Program-made: the position numbers and the translations under genes
The notes under the pieces: generated by a model
Told to the model about the DNA's origin: nothing
Databases searched by the model: none
Seen by the model: only the letters and a program-made list of their open reading frames with translations
DNA from: Lachnospiraceae bacterium
Lineage (GTDB): Bacteria > Bacillota > Clostridia > Lachnospirales > Lachnospiraceae
Assembly: GCA_910576335.1 (NCBI GenBank)
Contig: CAJTIU010000048.1
Span: forward strand, 1 to 32,189
DNA: 32,189 bases
Direction: 5' to 3'
In this document: piece after piece, positions 22,299-31,112 of the stretch
Layout: the number at the start of each line of letters is the position of its first letter
How positions within the stretch are numbered: position 1 is the first letter of the stretch

Positions 22299-23882
22299 GA
22301 ATTGGCTCCGGAAGGCACTGGATACAGGGCACGTACACGTTTTGCCAAGTTCTTCAACCTGCCGGAACTAATGAATATGTTCAAAGAAATTGCGGACATC
22401 AAGACCGCAGACCAGCTTAACCTGCCCACGCCGGAAGTGGAATGCCATAATATCGTATCAGAGCCAACAGAATTTCAGCAGGCTATGGTAAAGGAATTGT
22501 CCAAACGCGCAGAGAAAGTCCACGGCGGAATCGACCCGCATATTGATAACATGTTGCGCATCACATCAGACGGGCGGAAGCTGGGGCTTGACCAGCGTAT
22601 CATTAACCCCATGCTGCCGGACGAGCCGGAAACGAAAGTGAATAAATGCGTGGCGAATATTTTAAAGATATGGAAAGAAGGTGATTCTGAAAAACTAACG
22701 CAGCTGGTGTTCTGTGACATTGCGACGCCATCTGGAAAACCAAATGACGGTTCGGAAGATGCTCCGTTTACGAACATCTATGACGATATCCGTAAGAAGT
22801 TAATCAATGGCGGCATGGCCCCGGAACAGGTTGCTTTTATACATAGTGCAAAAACGGATATACAAAAGAAAGAGCTGTTCGCAAAAGTCCGCTCCGGGCA
22901 GGTGCGTGTTTTAATTGGTTCTACTCAGAAGATGGGTGCCGGGACCAACGTACAGGACAGGCTTATCGCATTACACGACCTGGATTGCCCCTGGCGCCCC
23001 CGTGACCTGATTCAAAGAAAAGGCAGAATCGAACGCAGGGGCAACCAGAACCCAAAAGTACACGTTTTCAGATACGTTACAAACGCAACATTTGATGCGT
23101 ACCTCTGGCAAACCGTGGAGAATAAGCAGAAGTTTATCTCCCAGATTATGACCAGCAAATCCCCTGTACGAAGCTGTGAAGATGTGGACGAAGCTACGCT
23201 CTCATTCGCTGAGATAAAAGCATTGTGTGCAGGCGACCCACGCATTAAAGAACGTATGGATTTGGACGTGGAAGTGTCGCGTTTGAAGATTATGAAAGCC
23301 GACCACCAGAGCAAACAATACCGTCTGGAAGACAACGTGTTAAAACATTTCCCGGAGCAGATTCAACAAGCGCAAGGCTTTATTGCTGGCTTAACAGCCG
23401 ATATACAGACATTAAGCCAGCATCCCCGCCCAGCAGAAGGATTCGCCGGAATGGAGATACTGGGCGCAGCCTATACAGACAAGACGGATGCTGGTACAGC
23501 CCTGATGGATGCCATACAGGATGTGACAAGTGAAGAGCAAGTAACCATTGGCAGTTACCGGGGATTTGGCTTATCCGTCAAATTCACCGGATTCACCCAC
23601 AAACTGAGCCTGAAAGGAGCCATTGCCTACAATGTAGAGTTGGGGACAGATGCACGCGGCAATCTGATACGAATTGATAATGCACTGGATAAAATCCCGG
23701 AACGGCTGGCAGATTATGAAACAACTCTGGCTAACCTGCTCCAGCAGCAGGAAGCGGCTAAATCAGAAATCAATAAGCCGTTCCAGTACGAAGAAGAGCT
23801 GCGCGTTAAGTCCGCACGTCTGGCAGAGCTGGATGCAGAGCTTAACATCGGCGGCGTATCTGGGTCCGAGAGTGCAGCATAA
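22299..23882 (+). pseudogene. C-terminal fragment of a giant ICE helicase (SNF2-type)
   Basis: This fragment of about 527 residues carries the second helicase domain of the very large methylase-helicase proteins of clostridial ICEs. It includes GSTQKMGAGTNVQDRLIALHDLD (motif V region) and the arginine-rich QRKGRIERRGNQNPKVHVFRYV (motif VI). A long helical tail ends in GSESAA. The homologous reading frame begins at ELAPEGTGYRARTRF right after the recombinase element. The ATP-binding half, usually more than 1000 residues upstream, is absent here. It was cut by insertion of the element that carried the serine recombinase. The TTG at 22302 could be used for translation but the product would lack Walker motifs. 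Confidence 0.8.
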
Positions 23883-23905
23883 TATCAGGCTTTATGGACA
23901 TCAAT

Positions 23906-23923
23906 AGCCCCCGTTTGGGGGCT
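23906..23923 (+). terminator. GC-rich hairpin after the helicase fragment
   Basis: AGCCCCC-GTTT-GGGGGCT forms a tight 7-bp stem 23 bases after the helicase stop. No T-tract follows, so it may be a processing or pausing hairpin rather than a terminator. Confidence 0.4.
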
Positions 23924-23979
23924 GCGGGTGCCTTAATAATAATATTCTGCCAGAGTACAGGCAGAGAATGGAGATTCAT

Positions 23980-24261
23980 ATGGAAAGGAAATTAAAGATT
24001 TTGAAAGCTGTCCTTCTGCTCCGTCGGGTAAACCGATACCAGAGCAAGGAAGAACAGATTGCCGATGCTGAGAAATATTATACAGACCAGCAGCTTGATG
24101 AATGGATTGAGATGCTGAAACATCCGGAAGATGGGCCAGAGTCCGAGGGGGAGCCTGAATATATCAATGAAGAAATACAGCATACATCCTGTACAGAGCG
24201 TGATTATTCTCCAAGCAATCCCTGGGATGCGCCCGGAATGTCTGTACGGGATTTCATTTAA
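23980..24261 (+). CDS. Hypothetical ICE protein of 93 residues
   Basis: I do not recognise a named domain. The start at 23980 has GGAGA five bases upstream. A basic first part (MERKLKILKAVLLLRRVNRY) precedes an acidic helical segment (AEKYYTDQQLDEWIEMLK) and a C-terminal tail with SNPWDAPGMSVRDF. It sits between the helicase and PcfK-like genes and is probably a small accessory gene of the ICE. Confidence 0.6.
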   Translation: MERKLKILKAVLLLRRVNRYQSKEEQIADAEKYYTDQQLDEWIEMLKHPEDGPESEGEPEYINEEIQHTSCTERDYSPSNPWDAPGMSVRDFI

Positions 24262-24299
24262 CCAATCAACACATCAGTACAAAGGGAGGTATTTATTAT

Positions 24300-25346
24300 A
24301 TGGGCTATTCTACTAATATGGCTGGACTGGATTTATTCACGGTGCCATTCCGCAACACACAGGTTTCCAGAACGGCTGCGGCATCCCGTCCGCAACAGCC
24401 TAAAACTAAAACTTCACAGCCTAAATCTGCTGTTTCTCCGTCACAGCAGGCAAAATCAGCAGTAACCCAGTCACAGCCTGTAAAGCCAAAAGCTCCGGCA
24501 ATCCAGGCACAGCAGCCTGACATTCAGCATAAGTCTGTCCCAGAGAAAAAGGCTCCTACTGTACAGACGGGACAGGATAAATCCCCGGAGCCGGAAAAGA
24601 AATCACAAGCAGAAGCACAGGCTCCTGCAAAAGAACTGCCATCTGCACAGGCACAATCAGAACCACCTGCAAAAGAACTGACAATGGATATGTCTGACTG
24701 CACTATCCCAGCAGGAAAGCCTCTGGATGCGTTAGAAGACGCTAAGAGAAAGGCTCATGAAGAAGCTGAGGCAAAACGCAAGGCAGAGTGGGAAGCCAAA
24801 CAGCTTGCGAAAAAGCAGGAAAGGGAAGCTGCTCTTGAGAAAATTAAGAGCATGAGCGATGCTGACATAGTATCCGCATCCACAGAACGTGTCCGTGTAG
24901 ATACAGAAAAACTCACCCGCCGCAACATGAAGGAATGTGTTTCTGAGCATATACAGTCTGTATGCAGGAAAGACCCTGCATTTGCCCGGCAGACTATGAA
25001 TCCGAACAAATCTATGGTTCATTGTTTCCGGTATATCAATCGCAGGGCAAAAGACTATCTCCAACAGGAAATGAAAGATAATGACATGAAGCCTGAAAAC
25101 GGCGTGTATGGCGGCGATGTTCCTGACGGTCTGTGTTACCAATGGTCAGAGGACTATTTCAATGATATGGATGCTCCAGAAGACAAAGAAAAAGAAGAGC
25201 AGTTCACTCCACGTCCGTATGTCAATGCTGTATCCAAAGCCAAAGGGAGTACAAAGTCTAAGAAAACAGCCAAAAAGGAAACAGAGAAAAAGCAGGAACC
25301 GAAGAAAAATGATTATCAGCAAATGAGCTTACCGGGGGTGTCTTAA
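24300..25346 (+). CDS. PcfK-like ICE protein with low-complexity N-terminus
   Basis: This 348-residue protein has a long Pro/Gln/Lys/Ala-rich disordered region (residues about 25-130). A charged coiled-coil segment (DAKRKAHEEAEAKRKAEWEAKQ) comes next, then a folded core (KLTRRNMKECVSEHIQSVC, NKSMVHCFRYINRRAKDYL, VYGGDVPDGLCYQWSEDYF) of the PcfK-like family, and a basic tail. AGGGAGG lies upstream of the ATG. The stop TAA is directly followed by the start of the PcfJ-like gene. PcfK and PcfJ are conserved in enterococcal pCF10-like and clostridial conjugative systems, and their exact role is unclear. Confidence 0.75.
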   Translation: MGYSTNMAGLDLFTVPFRNTQVSRTAAASRPQQPKTKTSQPKSAVSPSQQAKSAVTQSQPVKPKAPAIQAQQPDIQHKSVPEKKAPTVQTGQDKSPEPEKKSQAEAQAPAKELPSAQAQSEPPAKELTMDMSDCTIPAGKPLDALEDAKRKAHEEAEAKRKAEWEAKQLAKKQEREAALEKIKSMSDADIVSASTERVRVDTEKLTRRNMKECVSEHIQSVCRKDPAFARQTMNPNKSMVHCFRYINRRAKDYLQQEMKDNDMKPENGVYGGDVPDGLCYQWSEDYFNDMDAPEDKEKEEQFTPRPYVNAVSKAKGSTKSKKTAKKETEKKQEPKKNDYQQMSLPGVS

Positions 25347-27335
25347 ATGTTAAATAAAAGAGAATGCCGGAGATTTACAGACCCTGATTTAAAAATGAAA
25401 AAAGGCAGCGGGCTTCTCCATGCAGGGCAGATTGACTATATCATCCGTACAGCAGTAAAGATGATTGGCCATCACAAAACACTGGTACTGTATGCCTATT
25501 CCCGCACACAGGCTGAGCAGGGGAGCTTCCAGCCATGCTATACAGTCTTTCAAAGCAGGGAAGACTTCATAACATTAGCCCAGAAGGAAAATGGCGGCAC
25601 GGCATGGCGTACAGCGGCGTTTGATAACCTGGGATACAGCTGGGATTTTCAAGATAAGTGTGCTTTTTACTCTGCTGCGGATGAAACGCGTCTCTGCAGG
25701 TATTTTAAAAGCAGTCCCGGCAGTGGGTTCAAACCACTGCTCAAAGCACAGGCGGGCATACAGGAGCGTCGCAGGCAGGAACGCCAGCGCATCCGGGAAC
25801 AGGAAATTGTAAGGCGGATGGAATGCGTGCCTGCCCTGCCCCGTGGGCTGAAAAGCTGGATACACAAATCCGTTATGCCTGCGTATTTCTTTTATGATTA
25901 TAAGCGTGGCGGAAAGGATGTTCCCGGCGTATGCTCTGCATGTGGCCATGAGATACGATTGTCAAACGTAAAAATGGGGGACAAAGCAGTTTGCCCGCAC
26001 TGTATGCATGAGCTTGTCATGAAGCCACGCTCCCGCCGTGGATACTGCATGACAGACAGGGACATCTGCCAAGTAATACAGAATACAGGCAGCGGCGGAC
26101 TGGTAATACGCATCATAAAAGCGCGTTACACATATATGGGCGACACACCCCAAATCCAAATTTACGAGAACGCCCGCCAGTTTGTCCGTCAGGATGAAAG
26201 TGGGAAGGTATGCCTTGAATGCTATTATTACTAGCGTAACAGCGGAACCCTGACGAACTGGAAGAAAGGCGAACGGTGCGGGTACGGCCTGTGGCAGTAC
26301 AGCTTCGAGGCAGACACATGCGGTCATGTCTTTGACAAAAACCTTCCGGCTGCGCTCAAAAATACGCTTTGGCAGTACTGTCCCATTGCTGATTTCTACA
26401 ACCATGACCGCGAACCGATGCAGGCATTGCCGTTCCTCGCCGCATATCTGGAACATCCACGGCTGGAGCATCTGGTTAAGACAGGCTTCTATCATATTGT
26501 GTCGGACATGGTTTATCGCCATACTTCGGACTGTCTGGACGAAACGCAGGACCGGACGCACCGCATCCTGCGGATTGCGGCAGAGGATACGGAATTTCTG
26601 CGTAAGCTGGATGCAAACGTGGATATGCTGAAAGCATTCCAAGGATACGCAGGGTTGAAAGACCGACAGAGGCTGTTCCTTTGGCAGTTGAAACATAAGG
26701 TCAAACAGAACATCCCGCCCATCTTAAAGCATATGACCGTACACAAGTTTATCCGGTACATAAAAAGTCAGTATGCGTTCCTGCGTTTACGGAAAACGCC
26801 TCACGGCCCATTACGATACAAAGAAATGCAGGATTTGGTGACGGAATACAGGGATTATCTGGATATGTGCCGCAGGATGGGCTATAACATGAAAAACAGC
26901 TTTGTCCTGTACCCGAAAGACCTGCAGAAGTCACACGATAAGACGGCCCGCCGCTACGAACAGAAGAAAGACACACTGACCAAACGTGATTTTGCTGCCG
27001 TATACCAACAGCTCTCCGGGCGGCTGGACTTTGAGAAAGACGGCCTTAAAATCGTGTATCCTGCTACTCCTGATGATATTGTTGCCGAGGGAAATGCGCT
27101 GCACCACTGCGTGGGCAGTTATGTGGAACGCGTAGCCGAGGAGGAATGCATCATATTATTCCTGCGGAGATGCGCCGATGAATGCAAACCGTTTTACACA
27201 ATCGAAGTGCGCGGGCAGGAAGTCGTGCAAGTACGGGGTGCAGGAAACTGTGGCATGACGCCGGAAGTCAAAGCGTTTGTCGCGGAATGGAAGCAGAGAG
27301 CGCTATGCGCCCCGCTTCCAGCAGCGGCTGCATAA
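25347..27335 (+). pseudogene. PcfJ-like protein interrupted by an in-frame amber codon
   Basis: A single frame of 662 codons is broken only by a TAG at 26232-26234 (codon 296), between ECYYY and RNSGTLTNW. The first part has a zinc-ribbon-like motif (CSACGHEI ... CPHCMHEL). The second has the PcfJ hallmark ALHHCVGSYVERVA and FYTIEVRGQEVVQVRG. No frameshift or missing segment is visible. It is either a recent nonsense mutant or is read through. The reading frame restarts at an ATG (26418), so a C-terminal product is possible. The start codon abuts the PcfK-like stop. Confidence 0.82.
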
Positions 27336-27381
27336 ATCTGTCAAATACAAAACAGCCCTTTATCCGGATGCGCGGATATGT

Positions 27382-27387
27382 TATAAT
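27382..27387 (+). promoter_or_regulatory. Extended -10 promoter of the Rpn-type gene
   Basis: TGTTATAAT at 27379-27387 contains a perfect TATAAT with the TGn extension. The -35 region is weak. It lies 26 bp before the start codon, allowing expression independent of the ICE operon. Confidence 0.55.
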
Positions 27388-27412
27388 CAAACCAAAGAAA
27401 GGTGGAAACAGA

Positions 27413-28213
27413 ATGGAAAAAACTTTTGAGAAACTGCAGATAAAGGACGATTTCATGTTTAGTATTATCATGAGGGACCCGAAGTTTTGCAAGCCCTTTT
27501 TGGAACTGGTGCTTGGCATAAAAATATCCCGCATTGAATATCCGAAATCGCAGGAGACAATAGATATTTCCGCAGATGCAAAAAGCGTGCGTCTGGATAT
27601 TTATGTGGAGGATGGCAAAGGGACTGTGTACAATATTGAAATGCAGACCACGGGGAATAGAAACATTCCCAAGCGAACAAGATACTATCAGGGCATGATA
27701 GATTTGAATATTCTGGAAAAAGGGCACAATTACAAAGATTTGAAACGCAGTTTTATTATTTTTGTCTGTACCTTTGATTTGTTTGGTGAGGGGAGGCACA
27801 TCTATACCTTTGAAAACCGCTGCATCCAAAATTTAGAGTTAGGGCTTGGAGATGATACAACGAAGATTATCCTAAATACCAAGGGCACAATGGATGATGT
27901 TACCCCGGAAATGAAAAAACTGCTTGATTTTATTGACGGCAAAGAGCCGGGTGATGACTTTACCAGAGAGTTGGATAAGGCGGTACAGTCTGTCAGAAAG
28001 AATGAGAAGTGGAGGTTGGATTATATGACGTTGCAGATGCATTATCAGGAAAAATATGAGCAGGGTATTGAGCAGGGTATTGAAAAGGAAAAAATGGAAT
28101 CAGCAATGAGAATGATAGAAGATGGAGGGCTGCCATTGGAAAAAGTCGCGGTGTATTCCGGGCTTACTTTGGAACAAGTGCTTGAATTGGAAAAGCGGTT
28201 GCAGCTGGCATAA
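27413..28213 (+). CDS. Rpn/PD-(D/E)XK nuclease-family protein
   Basis: This 266-residue protein starts MEKTFEKLQIKDDFMFSII, the usual beginning of Rpn (recombination-promoting nuclease, putative transposase) proteins. The nuclease core is visible as VRLDIYVEDG with Asp62 and YNIEMQ with Glu76 and Gln78, the D-ExQ variant of the PD-(D/E)XK fold, followed by RTRYYQGMID. A C-terminal helical region has the tandem EQGIEQGIEKEK typical of the group. I chose the ATG at 27413, preceded by AAAGGTGG, over a much longer upstream frame. It is likely independent cargo between PcfJ and SSB. Cellular role is uncertain; some relatives act in recombination or phage defence. Confidence 0.82.
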   Translation: MEKTFEKLQIKDDFMFSIIMRDPKFCKPFLELVLGIKISRIEYPKSQETIDISADAKSVRLDIYVEDGKGTVYNIEMQTTGNRNIPKRTRYYQGMIDLNILEKGHNYKDLKRSFIIFVCTFDLFGEGRHIYTFENRCIQNLELGLGDDTTKIILNTKGTMDDVTPEMKKLLDFIDGKEPGDDFTRELDKAVQSVRKNEKWRLDYMTLQMHYQEKYEQGIEQGIEKEKMESAMRMIEDGGLPLEKVAVYSGLTLEQVLELEKRLQLA

Positions 28214-28254
28214 TGCCTGCTGTCTACCCCCATTGAATTTCCAATGCTTAAAAC

Positions 28255-28296
28255 AGCTGTCCTACAGGTTTTTGCCTATACAGGGCAGCTATTTTA
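28255..28296 (+). terminator. Likely terminator of the Rpn-type gene
   Basis: AGCTGTCCT (28255-28263) pairs, with one G-U pair, with AGGGCAGCT (28282-28290), followed by ATTTTAAATT. It lies 41 bases after the stop. Confidence 0.5.
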
Positions 28297-28506
28297 AATT
28301 CTAAAAACAATAACACTATCCCGTCAATATCAAAATTCTTTGCAATTCAAATCCGCATATCCGTAACGCTGTCTCTTTACGGCAATCCATTTGCAACAAA
28401 AATCATAAAGCGCTGCCGCGCCGGGTGTAATTTCGAGAAAACAGCCTAGACAGGCTGAAAAACACGATACCGTTTCTAATGGCATTCAAAAAAAGGAGAA
28501 AAGCAT
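28297..28506. other. Intergenic region before the SSB gene
   Basis: These 210 bases contain no recognisable gene. A short hairpin, CAGCCTagacAGGCTG, lies at 28442-28457. The SSB ribosome-binding site AAAGGAG is at about 28493-28499. No clear promoter was found. Confidence 0.5.
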
Positions 28507-28923
28507 ATGAATAAAATCATTTTAATCGGAAGACTCACCCGCGATGTTGAGATGCGTTACGGTACAAATAACAACAATACGGCCATTGCCAGATACACTC
28601 TTGCCGTAAACCGCCCGTACAAACAGAACGGCGGACAGGAGGCTGATTTCCTGCCGTGTATCGCGTTCGGAAAGACAGCGGAGTTTGCGGAGAAATACCT
28701 TGCCAAAGGAATGCGCGTGGCGATTGAAGGACGCATACAGACCGGCAGCTATACCAACCGGGACGGACAGAAAGTCTACACGACGGACGTTGTGGTGGAA
28801 CGGCAGGAGTTTCTGGAGAAGAGGGCTGATAATAGTCAGCTAGACTTTGGCGCTGCGGAAAGTTACGATGACAGATATATGGACATCCCGGACGGGATTG
28901 ACGATGAGCTGCCGTTCAATTAA
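28507..28923 (+). CDS. ssb: Single-stranded DNA-binding protein
   Basis: This 138-residue SSB has the OB-fold sequence MNKIILIGRLTRDVEMRY, the core FLPCIAFGKTAEFAEKYLAKGMRVAIEGRIQTGSY, and the acidic C-terminal tip DDELPFN that recruits partner proteins. The short linker is typical of plasmid and ICE versions. AAAGGAG precedes the ATG. In an ICE it protects the transferred single strand in the recipient and supports replication of the element. A terminator follows directly. Confidence 0.93.
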   Translation: MNKIILIGRLTRDVEMRYGTNNNNTAIARYTLAVNRPYKQNGGQEADFLPCIAFGKTAEFAEKYLAKGMRVAIEGRIQTGSYTNRDGQKVYTTDVVVERQEFLEKRADNSQLDFGAAESYDDRYMDIPDGIDDELPFN

Positions 28924-28929
28924 CAGATG

Positions 28930-28962
28930 ACGCTTCCCACCTGCAGGATGGGAAGCGTTTTT
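28930..28962 (+). terminator. Intrinsic terminator of ssb
   Basis: ACGCTTCCCA (28930-28939) pairs perfectly with TGGGAAGCGT (28949-28958), followed by TTTTC. It begins seven bases after the ssb stop. Confidence 0.8.
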
Positions 28963-28992
28963 CGCTCATACAGATAAAGGAGAAACACGCAT

Positions 28993-30282
28993 ATGACACA
29001 CGGACTGGCAAAGCAATTCTGGAAAGTATATATAGGAATGGCAGGCAAGAATGGTATGCATGCCAATATGTCTAACCCGGTAGATGATTTCAAGGTGAGT
29101 GCGCACGCCGGGGAATTTGATAAGCTCACAGATGACCAGTATTACCGGAAGGAAGCGGATGCAGAAGAGCTTTCTTCGTTCTGGCATTACAAGCCTTCGG
29201 AAACGGTTGGACAAATCCTGTTAAACGCCCTGGCAAAGACGGATATCTCCGATGTGGAAATTGACGACATTGCCGGAATTTTGGCGGATGCATCCGTAAG
29301 GACTGATTATTACACGGAAGAGCGTGAATGTGATGATTCAGACTTTTCGCCAGTGGATGGGCCAACACCGTTTGATGGCGACGCAGGCTGGACGCCCCAC
29401 AGCATCTATGATTATCTGGACCAGCACATATACGGGCAGGAAGCGGCTAAGCGGGCGGCCTCCATGCTTATGTACCACCATTTAAACGGCAACAGCCGAA
29501 ACATCGTCATGGCAGGGGCCACAGGCTGCGGCAAAACCGAGATATGGCGCACCCTGTCGAAGAAATTTAACTTCATCCGCATTGTCAATGGGCCGCAGCT
29601 TACGTGTGACGGTTGGAAAGGGAGTTACCATATAAAAGATATTTTCACAGGAGAAACAAAAGAAACAGCGGAATGCCTGGTTATCGTCATTGACGAAGCG
29701 GACAAGCTGTTTGAGCCGTCCATTGGCTCCGGTGGCACAGACTTTGGGCAGAAGATACAGAACGAGCTTTTGAAAATCATGGACGGGGACACGCTGACTT
29801 TTGTGGATGAAGGCGATCGGAACAAAAAAATCACCGTTGACTGCTCCGGCATATCCATTGTATTGTGCGGCAGCTTTGAGCGTATGCTTCAGGAGAGGAC
29901 GGAAGCCTCCGGGAGCATCGGCTTTTGCCAACCGGAACAGGAAGAAAGCCGGATTGCCGAATGCAGTGAAGAAGATTTGATTCAGTACGGCAATGTGCGC
30001 CGGGAAATTGTGGGGCGCATAAACCAGATAGTTGCCCTTAATACACTGGGTGCGGAAGATTTTGAAGCCATCATGGAAAGCCCAGCCTCGCCCATACAGA
30101 AGATTGAACAATCGCACCATGTATCATTGACCGTGGATAAGGATACAAAGAGAAAGCTGGCTTCTGATGCTGAAAAAAGCGGCCTGGGATGCAGGTACAT
30201 ACGCTCCAGGCTGCAGTCCATGTTGGACGAGCAGATGTTCGACGAGCCGGATGCAAAGGAATACAGCTTGTGCTATGAATAA
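28993..30282 (+). CDS. ClpX-like AAA+ ATPase without zinc finger
   Basis: This 429-residue AAA+ protein closely resembles the ATPase part of ClpX. YGQEAAKRAASMLMYHHL is followed by Walker A GATGCGKT (residues 175-182), a pore-1-like segment, Walker B VIVIDEAD (Asp234, Glu235) and sensor-type VLCGSFERML. It ends with a small C-terminal helical domain. The first 130 residues differ from ClpX and lack the Cys4 zinc-binding domain. The tripeptide loop for ClpP docking was not evident, so it may remodel proteins without ClpP, for example a recombinase or relaxase complex, as ClpX does for MuA. AAGGAG precedes the ATG. It sits between ssb and an iteron-like array. Confidence 0.8.
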   Translation: MTHGLAKQFWKVYIGMAGKNGMHANMSNPVDDFKVSAHAGEFDKLTDDQYYRKEADAEELSSFWHYKPSETVGQILLNALAKTDISDVEIDDIAGILADASVRTDYYTEERECDDSDFSPVDGPTPFDGDAGWTPHSIYDYLDQHIYGQEAAKRAASMLMYHHLNGNSRNIVMAGATGCGKTEIWRTLSKKFNFIRIVNGPQLTCDGWKGSYHIKDIFTGETKETAECLVIVIDEADKLFEPSIGSGGTDFGQKIQNELLKIMDGDTLTFVDEGDRNKKITVDCSGISIVLCGSFERMLQERTEASGSIGFCQPEQEESRIAECSEEDLIQYGNVRREIVGRINQIVALNTLGAEDFEAIMESPASPIQKIEQSHHVSLTVDKDTKRKLASDAEKSGLGCRYIRSRLQSMLDEQMFDEPDAKEYSLCYE

Positions 30283-30353
30283 GAATGTGGTTACAGAAAA
30301 GCCATATTGATTTTTATTACAATTTGCATAGGCTGAAAATACAGATAGAAAAA

Positions 30354-30395
30354 GGCATGGTTGAAAATGACAGCATTTTTAACCATGCTTTTTTT
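30354..30395 (+). terminator. Strong intrinsic terminator of the ClpX-like gene
   Basis: GCATGGTT (30355-30362) pairs with AACCATGC (30381-30388), followed by seven Ts (30389-30395). Confidence 0.85.
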
Positions 30396-30456
30396 CTGGA
30401 ATTGACACGTCAATAAAATATAATTAAGGAAACGCTATGGAGCATACAGCTTGGGT

Positions 30457-30665
30457 TGTAAGAAAGTGTAAGAAAGTTTGTAAGAAAATTTGTAAAAAAG
30501 TACAGGAATGGCATACAGAAAAAGCCTGGTTTATGAGAGTTTTTAAAGGGTGTAAGAAAGTGTAAAAATGCCTGCTTTAAAACCCAATACAGGCAAGGGT
30601 TTTAAAGGGTGTAAGAAAGTATGAAAGTTTTTCCAACCCTTATATATATAAAAAAAATATACATG
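30457..30665 (+). repeat. Iteron-like TGTAAGAAAG array with adjacent AT-rich tract
   Basis: Copies of TGTAAGAAAG or one-to-two-base variants start at 30457, 30467, 30479, 30491, 30551, 30561 and 30610. All have the same orientation and several are 10-12 bp apart, one helical turn. A longer 21-bp unit ending in TGTAAGAAAGT occurs at 30541-30561 and again at 30600-30620. The array runs into an AT-only tract at 30638-30662. The combination resembles an iteron origin with a DNA-unwinding element. No Rep gene is adjacent, so function is open. Confidence 0.6.
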
Positions 30666-31068
30666 AATGAAACCAGATAAGGATAAAACCCAAAATTGCG
30701 TTTAAGGCAGCAGACACAACAATGTGGAGTAAATATCTTATTTGGAGGAATTACAAAATGGAAAAATCATTATTTGAACAGTTAGGCGGTACATATCGAA
30801 AAGAAAGTGATTATTTAATGCCGTGCTTGACTGTACTCGCCGAAGAAGAACAGCCAATAAGCACATGGGGACAGAGGCATCTGGACTATCTGAAGCAGTA
30901 CCGCAAGGTTACATATACCAATCTTCTCACAAGCGGCAGGCTGAATACTTACCTTGCCAATGTAGACAGGCAGGCACAGGAACACTTTGAAAGGCTCATA
31001 GAGGACATACAACAAGCGCAGGGCATAATGGAACGGCTAAAGGAAGAAAACACCTTAGAATGGATTCA

Positions 31069-31091
31069 AAAAATCCAAAAGTTTAGATTTT
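31069..31091 (+). repeat. 23-bp direct repeat, right copy
   Basis: This is identical to 16146-16168. It lies in the extra segment left of the mini-element in tnpV and contains the core-like AAATCCAAAAGTT. Confidence 0.6.
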
Positions 31092-31112
31092 TCCTAAAAT
31101 CCCAACTTTTGA

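Noticed and set aside
21109-26234. Genome-wide amber recoding
   Set aside because: Several intact genes elsewhere in the window (permease, lipoprotein, HTH, VirD4) end in TAG without visible homologous extension, so wholesale recoding is unlikely; only an element-specific possibility is kept as a finding.
27182-27412. 77-residue N-terminal extension of the Rpn-type protein
   Set aside because: The extension overlaps the end of the PcfJ-like gene in another frame. The ATG at 27413 has a ribosome-binding site and gives the standard family N-terminus.
30457-30620. Possible CRISPR-like array from repeated TGTAAGAAAG units
   Set aside because: Units are about 10 bp, partly tandem without unique spacers of constant length, and no cas genes are nearby; an iteron-like reading fits better.
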